Counted from the first letter of the stretch, positions 36,166 through 45,760 are shown. The stretch is DNA of 64,000 bases from Streptomyces sp. NBC_00286 (GCF_036173125.1 NZ_CP108054.1:7283001-7347000); one strand, 5' to 3'. Numbers and translations: made by a program. The notes: a model not told the origin generated them from the sequence alone.

Positions 36166-37197
36166 CTAGGGGAGGGTAACGACCGTCGCGGCGTACACGA
36201 GACCCGCCCCGAAGCCGATGACGAGCGCGGTGTCGCCGCTCTTCGCCTCGCCGGTCGCCAGGAGCCGCTCCATAGCGAGCGGGATCGAGGCGGCCGAGGT
36301 GTTGCCGGTGGTGCGCACATCACGCGCGACCGTGACATGCTCCGGCAGTTTGAGTGTCTTCACCATCGAGTCGATGATCCGCTCGTTGGCCTGGTGGGGA
36401 ATGAAGACGTCCAGGTCGTTCGCGGTGATTCCGGCCGCGTCCAGCGCCTGCTGAGCGACCTTCGCCATCTCGAACACGGCCCAGCGGAACACCGCCTGGC
36501 CCTCCTGCGTGATCGCAGGGAACTTGATCTCGCCCTTGGAGTCCAGGGGCAGTTGGGACACGTCGCCGATCCGGTACTTGTCCCACGGCACGGTCTGCTT
36601 GATCGTGTCGGACTTGTCGCCCTCGGAGCCCCAGACCGTCGGGCCGATGTGCGGCTCCTGCGATGGGCCGACGACGACCGCACCCGCACCGTCACCGAAC
36701 AGGAAGGCCGTTGCCCGGTCCTCCAGGTCGGTGAGGTCGGAAAGCCGCTCGACGCCGATGACGAGTACGTACTCCGCCGAGCCCTCGACGACCATGCCCT
36801 TGGCGAGCGTGAGGCCGTAGCCGAAGCCCGCGCAGCCCGCCGAGATGTCGAAGGCGGCGGCCTTGTTCGTGCCGAGCTTGTCGGCGATCTCGGTGGCGAC
36901 GGCCGGGGTCTGGCTGAAGTGCGAGACGGTCGAGACGACCACCGCGCCGATCTGCTCGGCCGTGATCCCGGAGTCGGCGATCGCCTTGCCGGAGGCCTCG
37001 ATGGACATCGCGGCGACGGTCTCCTCGGCGGAGGCCCAGTGACGGGTCTCGATGCCGGAGCGCGAGCGGATCCACTCGTCGGAGGAGTCGATCGTCTCGA
37101 GGATCACCTCGTTCGGCACGACCCGGGTGGGACGGTAGCCGCCCACGCCCATGATCCGGGCGTACGGGGCGCCCTTGCTGGGCCTGATCTTCGACAT
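36166..37197 (-). CDS. fabH: Beta-ketoacyl-ACP synthase III
   Basis: 343 residues; ATG 37197 has AAGGAG. Starts fatty acid synthesis by condensing an acyl-CoA primer with malonyl-ACP; streptomycete enzymes accept branched primers. The catalytic triad is Cys122 (SAGCAGFG), His268 (PHQANERI) and Asn299 (TGNTSAA). Length and order are standard. It lies 16 bases downstream of fabD, so it is co-transcribed and probably translationally linked. Confidence 0.97.
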   Translation of the reverse strand: MSKIRPSKGAPYARIMGVGGYRPTRVVPNEVILETIDSSDEWIRSRSGIETRHWASAEETVAAMSIEASGKAIADSGITAEQIGAVVVSTVSHFSQTPAVATEIADKLGTNKAAAFDISAGCAGFGYGLTLAKGMVVEGSAEYVLVIGVERLSDLTDLEDRATAFLFGDGAGAVVVGPSQEPHIGPTVWGSEGDKSDTIKQTVPWDKYRIGDVSQLPLDSKGEIKFPAITQEGQAVFRWAVFEMAKVAQQALDAAGITANDLDVFIPHQANERIIDSMVKTLKLPEHVTVARDVRTTGNTSAASIPLAMERLLATGEAKSGDTALVIGFGAGLVYAATVVTLP

Positions 37198-37213
37198 GCT
37201 CTCGGGCTCCTTC

Positions 37214-38134
37214 TCAGGCAGCGTGCTCGGCGATGAGCTCGCGAGCAGCGTCGAGGTCGTCAGGGGTCTTGAGCGCCAGCGTCTTCACACCGGGCAGGGC
37301 GCGCTTGGCGAGACCGGTCAGCGTGCCGCCCGGGCACACCTCGACCAGCGCGGTCACGCCCAGCTCCTTGAAGGTCTCCATGCACAGGTCCCAGCGAACG
37401 GGGTTGGCGACCTGGCCGACCAGGCGGGACAGCACCTCGGCGCCGGTGGCGACAGCCTGGCCGTCCTTGTTCGAGACGTACGTGATCTTCGGGTCGGCCG
37501 GGGTCAGTTCCGCCGCGGCCTGCTCCAGGCTCGCGACCGCGGGGGCCATGTGGTGCGTGTGGAAGGCGCCCGCGACCTTGAGGGCCACGACGCGTCGTAC
37601 GCCCTCGGGCTTGTCGGCCTCGAGAGCGGCCAGCTCCTCCATGGTGCCGGCGGCGACGATCTGACCCGCGCCGTTCACATTCGCCGGGGTGAGGCCGAGC
37701 TTCTCCAGATGCGGGATCGTCGTCTCGGGGTCACCGCCGAGCAGCGCCGACATGCCGGTCTCGGTGATCGCGGCGGCCTCGGCCATGGCAAGACCACGCT
37801 TGCGTACGAGTCCCAGGGCGGCTGCGTCGTCCAGTACGCCCGCGAAGGCGGCGGCCGTGATCTCGCCGACGCTGTGGCCCGCGACGGCACTCGGTGCCAC
37901 CTCGCCGAGCGCGGACGCCGACAGGAGTCCGGCCGCGACGAGGAGCGGCTGCGCCACCGCCGTGTCACGGATCGCGTCCGCGTCGGCCTGCGTGCCGTAG
38001 TGGGCGAGGTCGAGGCCGATGGCGTCCGACCACGCGCCGAGACGGTCGGCGGCGCCGGGGAGTTCGAGCCAGGGGGTCAGGAAGCCGGGCGTCTGGGCGC
38101 CCTGGCCGGGAGCGACGAGTACGAGCACTCTCAC
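37214..38134 (-). CDS. fabD: Malonyl-CoA:ACP transacylase
   Basis: 306 residues from GTG 38134 (MRVLVLVAPGQGAQTPGFL); longer in-frame extensions run into the fasR gene and have no support. Loads malonyl groups on ACP. The nucleophile is Ser88 in GHSVGE, and the HTHHMAPA segment supplies the histidine region. First gene of the fab operon, 83 bases after the fasR stop. The gap contains a TTTTGT...ACAAAA dyad where an activator or terminator could act. Confidence 0.96.
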   Translation of the reverse strand: MRVLVLVAPGQGAQTPGFLTPWLELPGAADRLGAWSDAIGLDLAHYGTQADADAIRDTAVAQPLLVAAGLLSASALGEVAPSAVAGHSVGEITAAAFAGVLDDAAALGLVRKRGLAMAEAAAITETGMSALLGGDPETTIPHLEKLGLTPANVNGAGQIVAAGTMEELAALEADKPEGVRRVVALKVAGAFHTHHMAPAVASLEQAAAELTPADPKITYVSNKDGQAVATGAEVLSRLVGQVANPVRWDLCMETFKELGVTALVEVCPGGTLTGLAKRALPGVKTLALKTPDDLDAARELIAEHAA

Positions 38135-38194
38135 ACTCTCTCTTGTGGACGGCCGACGCCGCCCGTGGGGACAGGGACGAAGAACAGCAGGGGG

Positions 38195-38215
38195 TTTTGT
38201 GGGGCCCCGACAAAA
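38195..38215. promoter_or_regulatory. Dyad between fasR and fabD
   Basis: TTTTGT and ACAAAA form 6-bp inverted arms around GGGGCCCCG, about 60 bases upstream of fabD and right after the fasR stop. FasR is known to act on the fab promoter in streptomycetes, so it is a candidate FasR site. A terminator for fasR is the alternative. Confidence 0.45.
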
Positions 38216-38217
38216 GC

Positions 38218-39423
38218 CTAGAGCTGGGGATCTCCATCGGCCAGACGCCCCAGGATCAGGGCGATGCGGAGTGTGAAGGCGGATCGTACATCGGAGGGTG
38301 ACCAACCGGTGACGTCAGTCACACGTCGAAGCCGGTAGCGCACGGTGTTCGGGTGAACGAAGAGCATCCGCGCGGCGCCCTCCAGACTGCTCGCCTGCTC
38401 CAGATACACGCTCAGAGTCTCCAGGAGAGCGGACCCGGCCTCCTCCAGCGGTCTGTAGATCTCCTCCACCAACTGCTCGCGCGCCGCGGGGTCGCCGGCG
38501 ATCGCGCGCTCCGGCAGCAGATCGTCGGCCAGCACCGGCCGCGGGGCGTCCTGCCAGGCAAAACACGCCTTGAGTCCGGCGGCGGCGGCCTGCGCGGACC
38601 GGGTCGCGGCGAGCAGATCGGGCACGACGGGCCCCGCCACGACCGGTCCCGCCGCATACGGCCCGATCAGCGACTTGGCGACTCCCAGCGGATCGTCACT
38701 GCCACCGGCGATGACGACGAGCCGGTCGCCGAGGACTCCGGTGAGGACCTGGAGCTTGGCGTGCCGGGCGGCCCGCCGGATCGCCTCCACGGTCAGCTCG
38801 CTGTCACCGTCGGGGGCCGTGCCCAGCACCACGCACACATGCTCGGGCGAGTTCCAGCCGAGCGCCGCCGCCCGGCTGACGGCACCCTCGTCGGCCTCGC
38901 CGGACAGGACGGCGTTGACTACCAGCGACTCCAGCCGGGCGTCCCAGGCACCGCGTGCCTCGGCGGCCTGTGCGTACACCTGGGCGGTGGCGAAGGCGAT
39001 CTCGCGGGCGTACACGAGGAGGGCCTCGCGCAGGAGGGACTCGTCGCCGGGGGCCGCGACCTCCTCGATCGCGGACTCCATGACCTCGATGGTCGTACGC
39101 ACCATCTCCACGGTCTGGCGCAGCGTGATCGCCCTGGTCAGCTCGCGGGGGGCGGTGCCGAAGACGTCGGTGGAGATGGCCTGCGGGGCGTCCGGATGCC
39201 GGAACCACTCGGTGAAGGCGGCGATACCGGCCTGGGCGACGAGCCCGATCCACGACCGGTTCTCCGGAGGCATCGCCCGGTACCACGGCAGCGTCTCGTC
39301 CATGCGCGCGATGGCCTGCGCGGCGAGACTGCCGGACGACTTCTCCAGCCGCTTCAGGGTCGCGGAGTGCGCGTGAGCGGCGTGCGCAGCGGCTTTGGTG
39401 GCGTGGGATTCGGGTTCGGGCAC
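38218..39423 (-). CDS. fasR: Transcriptional activator of fatty acid synthesis, PucR/CdaR-type
   Basis: 401 residues, GTG start at 39423, no obvious ribosome-binding site, stop TAG. The C-terminus is a PucR-type helix-turn-helix ('TLSVYLEQASSLEGAARMLFVHPNTVRYRLRRVTDVTGW') after a GGDEF-like remnant region; the N-terminal half is helical and ligand-binding in style. The position directly upstream of fabD and the sequence match the FasR regulator described for Streptomyces coelicolor, which activates fabDHPF. It is divergent from the pirin gene; the shared 85 bases may hold both promoters. Confidence 0.92.
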   Translation of the reverse strand: MPEPESHATKAAAHAAHAHSATLKRLEKSSGSLAAQAIARMDETLPWYRAMPPENRSWIGLVAQAGIAAFTEWFRHPDAPQAISTDVFGTAPRELTRAITLRQTVEMVRTTIEVMESAIEEVAAPGDESLLREALLVYAREIAFATAQVYAQAAEARGAWDARLESLVVNAVLSGEADEGAVSRAAALGWNSPEHVCVVLGTAPDGDSELTVEAIRRAARHAKLQVLTGVLGDRLVVIAGGSDDPLGVAKSLIGPYAAGPVVAGPVVPDLLAATRSAQAAAAGLKACFAWQDAPRPVLADDLLPERAIAGDPAAREQLVEEIYRPLEEAGSALLETLSVYLEQASSLEGAARMLFVHPNTVRYRLRRVTDVTGWSPSDVRSAFTLRIALILGRLADGDPQL

Positions 39424-39508
39424 GGGACAAGACTGCCTTATCCGGACGGGAGTGTGCGGCGGCGGGTCTCAGAAGACGGGCCGCCGCGGGTCTACGGTGG
39501 GCTGCGTG

Positions 39509-40162
39509 ATGGACGTACGGCGCTCCGGCGAGCGCTACCGCGGAGGCGACCCGGCGGCCGGGATCGAGTCCCTGCACGCCTTCTCCTTCGGCCCCTTCTA
39601 CGACCCCGACAACCTCCGCTTCGCCGCGATCATCGCCTGCAACGAGGAACGGCTCGCCCCCGGCGCGGGCTTCGACGAACACCCGCACAGCCACACGGAG
39701 ATCGTGACCTGGGTCGTCTCGGGAGAACTGACGCACCGGGATTCGGCGGGCCACGAGTCGGTGGTCCGGCCCGGGGACGTGCAGCGGCTCAGCTCGGCGG
39801 GAGGCGTACGGCACGTCGAACGCAACGACGGGTCTGAGCCGCTGGTCTTCGTCCAGATGTGGCTCGCTCCGTTGTCGCCGGGCGGCGATCCCGCGTACGA
39901 GATCGTCCACGGAATCGCGGACTCCACGCCGTACGCGGTGCCGGAGGCGGGGGCGATGCTGCATGTGCGGCGGCTCGGGGCAGGGGAGCGGACGGCTGTG
40001 CCGGACGGGGCGTACGTCTACGTCCATGCTGTACGGGGCGAAGTACTGCTCGACGGCACGGAGTTGGGCCCGGGCGACTCGGCGCGGCTCACTGATGCGA
40101 AAGACCTGGAAGCGGTGGGCGTGAGCGCGGCGGAGCTGCTGATCTGGGAGATGGCCGGCTAG
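39509..40162 (+). CDS. Pirin family protein
   Basis: 217 residues from ATG 39509; a GTG one codon earlier is possible. Bicupin fold with the pirin metal-site motif HPHSHTEIVTWVVSGELTHRDS in the N-terminal cupin and 'LSSAGGVRHVERN' after it. Pirins bind iron; some act as quercetinases and others modulate enzymes such as pyruvate dehydrogenase E1 in bacteria. Nothing in the sequence singles out one of these roles. It is divergent from fasR and followed 55 bases later by the MMPL gene. Confidence 0.9.
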   Translation: MDVRRSGERYRGGDPAAGIESLHAFSFGPFYDPDNLRFAAIIACNEERLAPGAGFDEHPHSHTEIVTWVVSGELTHRDSAGHESVVRPGDVQRLSSAGGVRHVERNDGSEPLVFVQMWLAPLSPGGDPAYEIVHGIADSTPYAVPEAGAMLHVRRLGAGERTAVPDGAYVYVHAVRGEVLLDGTELGPGDSARLTDAKDLEAVGVSAAELLIWEMAG

Positions 40163-40217
40163 CGGCTGTTGGACAGGCGTGGGGCCCGAGATGCGGGAGT
40201 GATCCAAGAGGCGTCCA

Positions 40218-42524
40218 ATGGACGGGTCGGACACTCGCTCGGCAGAAACCGGGGCCATGGCCAACCGCGAAGGCACAGGGGGGCGGGGCAAACCACCGAG
40301 AGGGGGTCTGCGACGTCTGGGGGAGTGGTGCGCCCGCCACTTCGTGATCGTGATCGTCGCCTGGCTGGTGGCCCTCGGCGGGCTGCAGGCGCTGAACCAC
40401 CTCCACGGCGGGACGTACTCCGACGACTTCGCCCTGTCCGACGTGCAGTCCGAGGAAGGCCTGGACGTCCTGAAGGAGCACGATCCGCAGGCCGGCGGCT
40501 ACAGCAGCCAGATCGTCCTGCACGACGACAAGGCCCTGACCTCGCTCGGCTCGCAGATGTCGACCACCATCGCCGACCTGCAGAAACTGCCGCACGTCCT
40601 GTCCGTGCAGAACCCACTCGACGCCACCTCCTCAAAGGTCGGCCCGGTGTCCTCCGACGGGAGGACCGCCTACGTCACCATCCGCTTCGACGAGCAGCCG
40701 TCCCTCCTCGGCGACGGCTACCTCGACGGAGTCGACGACGCCGTCGAGCCGCTCAGGGACGCCGGCGCCGAGGTCGAGTACGGCGGATCGCTGGGCGAGC
40801 TGGCGCGACCCGACGCCGACGACCGGGTGAGCGAGCTGATCGGCTTCGCGGTCGCCGTCGTCGTCCTGCTCATCGGCTTCGGCAGTGTGATCGCCGCCGG
40901 ACTGCCCTTGATCACCGCGCTGATCGGCGTGGTCGGCGGACTCGCCTGCCTCGGGCTGCTCGCCATCGCGTTCACGTTCGCCACGGTGTCACCCACCCTC
41001 GCCACGATGATCGGCCTCGGCGTCGGCATCGACTACGCGCTCTTCCTGATCACCCGTCACCGGCAGAACCTCATGGACGGCGCCGACCCGGTGCGCGCCG
41101 CCGGCCACGCCAACGCCACCAGCGGACGTGCGGTGCTCGTGTCCGGTACGACGGTGATCGTCGCCCTTATGGGGCTGTGGGTGTCCGGCGTGAGCTTCAT
41201 CGGCAAACTCGGCGTCGCCGCGGCGGTCACGGTGGTCTCGGCCGTCCTCGGCGCACTCACCCTGGTCCCGGCCCTGCTCGGCCTGATCGGCCGCCGCATC
41301 GACCGCTACACGGTGCGCCGCCCGGTCGCCGAATCCGGTGCCGAATCCGGTGCCGAGGACGGTACCGAGGCCCATGGCACCTGGCACCGCTACGCCCAGC
41401 GCGTGGAGCGCAGACCCCTGCGGTTCCTGGCGGCGGGCCTCGCCACCATCGCGGTGCTGGCCATCCCCGTGTTCGCCATCCAGCTCGGCCACATCGGCGA
41501 CGGCGCCGACCCCACGTCCTTCACCGACCGGCGGGCCTACGACCTGATGACCGACGCGTTCGGCCCCGGCTCCAACGGGCCCCTCACCGTCGTCATCGAC
41601 CAAACCTCCGTACCGGACTCACAGCGCTCGGATCTCGCCTCGCACGCCCAGCAGACTTTGAACGGCGTGTCCGGAACCTCCTTCGTCACGCCGCTGACGC
41701 CGACGAAGGACGGAGACGTCCTGCTCGGCACCGTCTACTCGGCCGAGTCCCCGCAGAACGCGGACACCACGGACCTCGTGAACCGGCTCGTCGACGACAC
41801 CCTGCCCGCGGCGGTCTCCGGCACCGACGCCAAGGGCTATGTCACCGGGACGACGGCCGCGCAGGTCGACTTCCGCGACATCGTCGCGAGCCGGCTGCCG
41901 CTGATCATCGGCGTGGTGGTCGCCCTGGCATTCCTGATCGTCCTCGCGGTCTTCCGCGGCCTGCTCGTGGCCCTCAAGGCGGCCGTCCTCAACGTCCTGT
42001 CGATCGCGGCCTCGTACGGCGTCGTCGTCGCCGTCTTCCAGTGGGGCTGGGGCGGGCCCGCGATGGGCGTCAACGGCAAGGTGCCCATCGAGAGTTATGT
42101 GCCGATGATGATGTTCGCCATCATCTTCGGACTGAGCATGGATTACGAGATCTTCCTGCTGTCCCGCGTGCACGAGGCCTGGCTGCGCACGGGGGATGCC
42201 AAGGCCTCGGTTGCCCATGCGCTGGAGATCACCGCGCGCGTGATCACCTGCGCGGCACTGATCATGGCGAGCGTCTTCGCGGCCTTTATCGTCAGCGACA
42301 ACATCGTGGTCAAGATGCTCGGCCTGGGCCTCGCCGTCAGCGTGCTCATCGACGCCACGGTGGTCCGCCTGCTCATGGTGCCCGCGGTACTGACCCTGCT
42401 GGGCCGGCACGCGTGGTGGACGCCCCGGTGGCTGGACAAGGTCCTGCCGCACATCGACACGGAGGGAGAGGGCGAGACCCCCGCGGCCGACCGCGCTACA
42501 GCTCGGCCAGTACCGCGTCCGTGA
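40218..42524 (+). CDS. MMPL/RND-family exporter
   Basis: 768 residues; ATG 40218 has AAGAGG at 6 bases, better supported than the in-frame ATG at 40257. One N-terminal membrane span, a large outside domain, then five more spans; the pattern is repeated in the second half (RND superfamily, MmpL/ActII-3 group). Proton-relay-type motifs appear twice: [15 protein letters not shown] and [15 protein letters not shown]. Such proteins export lipids, drugs or polyketides in actinomycetes; the substrate here is unknown. The tail overlaps the convergent serine hydrolase gene by 29 bases. Confidence 0.94.
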   Translation: MDGSDTRSAETGAMANREGTGGRGKPPRGGLRRLGEWCARHFVIVIVAWLVALGGLQALNHLHGGTYSDDFALSDVQSEEGLDVLKEHDPQAGGYSSQIVLHDDKALTSLGSQMSTTIADLQKLPHVLSVQNPLDATSSKVGPVSSDGRTAYVTIRFDEQPSLLGDGYLDGVDDAVEPLRDAGAEVEYGGSLGELARPDADDRVSELIGFAVAVVVLLIGFGSVIAAGLPLITALIGVVGGLACLGLLAIAFTFATVSPTLATMIGLGVGIDYALFLITRHRQNLMDGADPVRAAGHANATSGRAVLVSGTTVIVALMGLWVSGVSFIGKLGVAAAVTVVSAVLGALTLVPALLGLIGRRIDRYTVRRPVAESGAESGAEDGTEAHGTWHRYAQRVERRPLRFLAAGLATIAVLAIPVFAIQLGHIGDGADPTSFTDRRAYDLMTDAFGPGSNGPLTVVIDQTSVPDSQRSDLASHAQQTLNGVSGTSFVTPLTPTKDGDVLLGTVYSAESPQNADTTDLVNRLVDDTLPAAVSGTDAKGYVTGTTAAQVDFRDIVASRLPLIIGVVVALAFLIVLAVFRGLLVALKAAVLNVLSIAASYGVVVAVFQWGWGGPAMGVNGKVPIESYVPMMMFAIIFGLSMDYEIFLLSRVHEAWLRTGDAKASVAHALEITARVITCAALIMASVFAAFIVSDNIVVKMLGLGLAVSVLIDATVVRLLMVPAVLTLLGRHAWWTPRWLDKVLPHIDTEGEGETPAADRATARPVPRP

Positions 42525-43311
42525 ACGGCGTCCAGGCCTCGATCGCCCACGGCCCGAACGCCCGGTCCGTGAGAGCCGCGCAGGCGACCCCCGCGTCCGG
42601 GTCGATCCAAAGGAACGTACCGGACTGGCCAAAGTGGCCGAAGGTTCGCGGGGAGGACGAACTCCCCGTCCAGTGGGGCGACTTGGAGTCCCGGATTTCG
42701 AAGCCCAGCCCCCAGTCGTTGGGGTTCTGGTGGCCGTACCCCGGAAGGACACCCTTCGTACCGGCGTACTGGACCGTCATCGCCGAGGCGACCGTCCGCG
42801 GGTCGAGCAGCCGCGGCGCCTGCACCTCGGCCGCGAAGCGAACGAGATCGTCGACGGTAGAGACACCGTCCTTGGCGGGCGAGCCGTCGAGCGCAGTCGA
42901 CGCCATGCCCAACGGCTCCAGCACCGCCTGCCGCGCATAATCCGCGAACGCGAAGTCCGTCGCCTTCGCGACATGGTCCCCGAGCACCTCGAACCCGGCG
43001 TTGGAGTACAGCCGCCGCTCCCCGGGCGCCGACGTCACCCGGTGCTCGTCGAAGGCCAGTCCGGAGGTGTGCGCGAGGAGATGGCGAACCGTGGAGCCAG
43101 GCGGACCCGCCGGTTCGTCCAGCTCGATCGCCCCCTCCTCGTACGCGACCAGCACGGCGTACGCGGCGAGCGGCTTGCTGACCGAGGCCAACGGGAAACG
43201 GTGCCCGGTCGGGCCGTACGACCCGAGGACCGCACCGTCCGCACGCACGACGGCCGCGGCGGCGGTGGGCACCGGCCAGTTCTCGATCAACGCCAGGCTC
43301 TTGAGGGACAT
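42496..43311 (-). CDS. Serine hydrolase, beta-lactamase-like family
   Basis: 271 residues, ATG 43311, weak ribosome-binding site. Active-site motifs of penicillin-recognising folds are all present: Ser43-Val-Ser-Lys46 (SVSK), Tyr102-Ser-Asn104 (YSN) and HFGQSG as the third box. No signal peptide, so it is likely a cytoplasmic esterase or amide hydrolase rather than a cell-wall enzyme. The stop codon lies inside the 3' end of the convergent MMPL gene (29-base overlap). Confidence 0.91.
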   Translation of the reverse strand: MSLKSLALIENWPVPTAAAAVVRADGAVLGSYGPTGHRFPLASVSKPLAAYAVLVAYEEGAIELDEPAGPPGSTVRHLLAHTSGLAFDEHRVTSAPGERRLYSNAGFEVLGDHVAKATDFAFADYARQAVLEPLGMASTALDGSPAKDGVSTVDDLVRFAAEVQAPRLLDPRTVASAMTVQYAGTKGVLPGYGHQNPNDWGLGFEIRDSKSPHWTGSSSSPRTFGHFGQSGTFLWIDPDAGVACAALTDRAFGPWAIEAWTPFTDAVLAEL

Positions 43312-43330
43312 GCGTACGAGGTTATGCGGC

Positions 43331-43801
43331 TCAGAACGTCAGCCGCATCGAGGGGTCCGGCTTGCGTACGAAGCCCAGCGACGCGTACAGCGGCTCGGCT
43401 TCGGCGGAAGCGTTCAGATCGACCTGGGCGGCGCCCTTCTCTCGGAACCAGTCCAGGAGGGTCTCCATACAGGCGCGGGCGTAACCGCGGCGCCGCGCGT
43501 CCGGGTCGGTGGCGACGCTGAACACGTACCCGACGGCCCCGTGCGGGTTCCCCGCCCGACCGATCCGGTACTCGATCGTCCCGACCGCGAGCGCCGCCAG
43601 CGCGCCGAGCCGCGAAGGGTGGTCGACCACAAAGGCGGCGAACTCGCCCTCGGCGTCCGCGAGCCGGGCGCGCAGCGTCGGCAGGGACTCGGCCTGCCAC
43701 TCCGTGGAGGAATCGGTCGCATGGACCGAGTCGATCATCACCTGACGCAGCCGGAGCACTTCCTCCGCGTCCTCGGGGGTGGCACGGCGTACGAGACTCA
43801 T
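43331..43801 (-). CDS. GNAT-family N-acetyltransferase
   Basis: 156 residues. The start is placed at ATG 43801 (MSLVRRATPEDAEEVLRL) because the longer frame runs into the dispersed repeat upstream. The acetyl-CoA loop is in DPDARRRGYARACMETLLDWF, and the end shows 'LNASAEAEPLYASLGFV', all typical of GNAT enzymes. The acceptor is unknown. It lies 19 bases beyond the serine hydrolase on the same strand, so the two are probably co-transcribed. Confidence 0.92.
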   Translation of the reverse strand: MSLVRRATPEDAEEVLRLRQVMIDSVHATDSSTEWQAESLPTLRARLADAEGEFAAFVVDHPSRLGALAALAVGTIEYRIGRAGNPHGAVGYVFSVATDPDARRRGYARACMETLLDWFREKGAAQVDLNASAEAEPLYASLGFVRKPDPSMRLTF

Positions 43802-44069
43802 GCGCCGCACGCTAGGCGCTTCGCCGGAGGAACGGCAATGAGCCAGCGGGTCCGGTGGGGGCTGGTCGCTCCCCCACTCTCGGCTGCTCCCCCACTCTCG
43901 ACTCCGCTCGAGCGGGGGGACCCCCATGAGCGGGGGGACCCCCATCGCGGCGGAGCCGCACATGTCACAGCCCCGCGCCCCTTACGGGCGCGGTACGCGC
44001 CCCGGACTTTACCGAGGCCGCTTAGCGGCCTCGGCCGCGGACAGTCCCGTGGATTTCGCCGGAATCCGC
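43802..44069. other. Intergenic region with repeats and hairpins before the MerR promoter
   Basis: No gene. It contains the doubled L-L-R-R repeat (43868-43944) and two short hairpins: CCGCGCCC/GGGCGCGG (43973-43993) and CCGAGGCCGC/GCGGCCTCGG (44012-44034). The second ends 36 bases before the MerR promoter and may insulate it. Confidence 0.7.
43868..43944. repeat. Doubled palindromic repeat, order L-L-R-R
   Basis: GCTCCCCCACTCTCG occurs at 43868-43882 and 43886-43900. GAGCGGGGGGACCCCCA occurs at 43910-43926 and 43928-43944. L and R can pair imperfectly. The same element, single, sits inside the M14 gene at 16966-17003. Confidence 0.88.
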
Positions 44070-44100
44070 TTGCTTGGAGTGCACTCCAACGTCCTAGCGT
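44070..44100 (+). promoter_or_regulatory. MerR-type promoter with perfect operator in a 19-bp spacer
   Basis: -35 TTGCTT (44070-44075) and -10 TAGCGT (44095-44100) are 19 bp apart, the over-long spacing used by MerR regulators. The perfect palindrome TTGGAGTGCACTCCAA (44074-44089) lies in the spacer. The -10 ends 7 bases before the ATG, so the mRNA is probably leaderless. Confidence 0.75.
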
Positions 44101-44107
44101 TGAGGCC

Positions 44108-44584
44108 ATGACGGTGACGGAGACCACGAGCACCAGTAGGACCAAGACCGACAGCTGCACCGCCCCGTTCAGCACCGCGAACCGGCGTCCGGACGGACAG
44201 GACCACTACACGATCAGCGAGGTCGTCGCCTTCACCGGCCTCACGGCGCACACCCTGCGCTGGTACGAGCGCATCGGACTGATGCCACACGTCGACCGCT
44301 CCCACACCGGGCAACGCCGCTACAGCAACCGCGACCTCGACTGGCTCGACCTCGTCGGCAAGCTGCGTCTGACCGGCATGCCGGTCGCGGACATGGTGCG
44401 GTACGCGGAACTGGTGCGCGAAGGCGACCACACCTACGGCGAGCGCTTCGAGCTGCTGCAGACGACGCGGGAGGACGTACTGGCTCGGATCGCCGAACTC
44501 CAGGACACGCTCGCCGTGCTCGACCGGAAGATCAATTTCTACGCGGACGCCGGGCAGGCCCTGGCGTCGGAGAGGTCCCGATGA
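44108..44584 (+). CDS. MerR-family transcriptional regulator
   Basis: 158 residues from ATG 44108. After a Thr/Ser-rich N-terminal stretch of about 30 residues comes the winged helix ('YTISEVVAFTGLTAHTLRWYERIGLMPHVDRSHTGQRRYS') and a dimerisation coiled coil ('LLQTTREDVLARIAELQDTLAVLDRKINFY'). No cysteine cluster, so it senses an organic ligand or acts without metal. It overlaps the aldo-keto reductase gene by 4 bases (ATGA). The palindrome in its 19-bp promoter spacer fits autoregulation by DNA unwinding. Confidence 0.94.
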   Translation: MTVTETTSTSRTKTDSCTAPFSTANRRPDGQDHYTISEVVAFTGLTAHTLRWYERIGLMPHVDRSHTGQRRYSNRDLDWLDLVGKLRLTGMPVADMVRYAELVREGDHTYGERFELLQTTREDVLARIAELQDTLAVLDRKINFYADAGQALASERSR

Positions 44585-45597
44585 CGGACAGCAAGATCGC
44601 GAAGGTGGAACTCGGCACGGGCGGCCCCGAGGTCGGCGTACAGGGCCTCGGCTGCATGGGGATGAGCTTCGCGTACGGCCCCACGGACGCCGACGAGGCA
44701 CGGGCCACCCTGGAGCGGGCGCTGGAACTCGGCGTCACGTTCTACGACACCGCCGATGCCTACGGCCAGGGCGAGAACGAGAAGTTCCTCTCCCCGTTCT
44801 TCAAGGCCTACCGCGACGAGGTCGTCATCGCGACGAAGTTCGCCCTGTCGATCCCGCCGGACGAGCCGACGAAGCGCATCATCCGCAATGACGCGCCGTA
44901 CATCCGCCAGGCCGTGGAGGCGAGCCTGAAGCGCCTGGACGTCGACGTGATCGACCTCTACTACATGCACCGCCGCGACCCGAACGTCCCCATCGAGGAA
45001 ACCGTCGGCACCATGGCCGAGCTGGTCCGCGAGGGCAAGGTCAAGCACCTCGGGCTGAGCGAGGTCACCGGCGGCGAACTGCGTGCGGCCCAGGCCGTGC
45101 ATCCGATCGCGGCCGTGCAGTCGGAGTGGTCGCTGTTCAGCCGCGACATCGAGGTCGGTGTCGTACCGGCCGCGCGCGAACTGGGCGTTGCCCTGGTGCC
45201 GTACTCGCCGCTCGGCCGCGGCTTCCTCACAGGTTCCTTCGCCAACGCCGAGAGGGACCTGACCGCCGACGACTTCCGCCGTATGCAGCCCCGCTTCACG
45301 GGCGAGAACGCGGCCGCGAACGTGGACCTCCTCGAGCCGATACGCGCGGTCGCCGACTCCCACAGCGCCTCGCTCGGACAGATCGCGCTGGCGTGGGTCC
45401 AGCAGCAGGCGACGACACACAACCTGCCGGTCGTCCCCATCCCCGGCACCCGCAAGCGCAGCCGCATCGAGGAGAACGTGGCCGCCACCCGCATCGTCCT
45501 CGACGAGGAGGACCTGGCCCTCCTGGAGCCGATCGCCTCCAAGGTGGCCGGAAACCGGTACGCCGACATGACGTTCACGTCGGCGGGCCGAGAGTAG
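44581..45597 (+). CDS. Aldo/keto reductase
   Basis: 338 residues, start overlapping the MerR stop, so coupled. Eight-stranded barrel with the catalytic tetrad Asp56, Tyr61, Lys86 and His130 (FYDTADAYGQG; ATKFA; YYMHRRD). NADPH-binding end motif 'PVVPIPGTRKRSRIEENVAA'. AKR13-like members act on small aldehydes and ketones. MerR plus aldo-keto reductase pairs are often induced by electrophiles or by the reductase substrate; that is inference here. A strong terminator follows before the convergent response regulator. Confidence 0.94.
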   Translation: MTDSKIAKVELGTGGPEVGVQGLGCMGMSFAYGPTDADEARATLERALELGVTFYDTADAYGQGENEKFLSPFFKAYRDEVVIATKFALSIPPDEPTKRIIRNDAPYIRQAVEASLKRLDVDVIDLYYMHRRDPNVPIEETVGTMAELVREGKVKHLGLSEVTGGELRAAQAVHPIAAVQSEWSLFSRDIEVGVVPAARELGVALVPYSPLGRGFLTGSFANAERDLTADDFRRMQPRFTGENAAANVDLLEPIRAVADSHSASLGQIALAWVQQQATTHNLPVVPIPGTRKRSRIEENVAATRIVLDEEDLALLEPIASKVAGNRYADMTFTSAGRE

Positions 45598-45667
45598 GTC
45601 CCGCTGCGGGGTCGGTTCCCGCCCGGCGTCCATGAGGTGCTGGCGATACCTCCCCGGTCAGGTGGTC

Positions 45668-45717
45668 GGTCGCGGAAATGTGACAGTCGCGCGGGCAAGT
45701 GTCACATCCCCGCGACC
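45668..45717. terminator. Bidirectional terminator between AKR and response regulator
   Basis: GGTCGCGGAAATGTGACA (45668-45685) pairs with TGTCACATCCCCGCGACC (45700-45717), with two mismatches and a 14-base loop. It lies 70 bases after AKR and 43 bases before the stop of the response regulator. Confidence 0.82.
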
Positions 45718-45760
45718 GCCTCCCCGCCGGGAGCAGCGCGGAGCCGTCCGGCCCGGCGGC

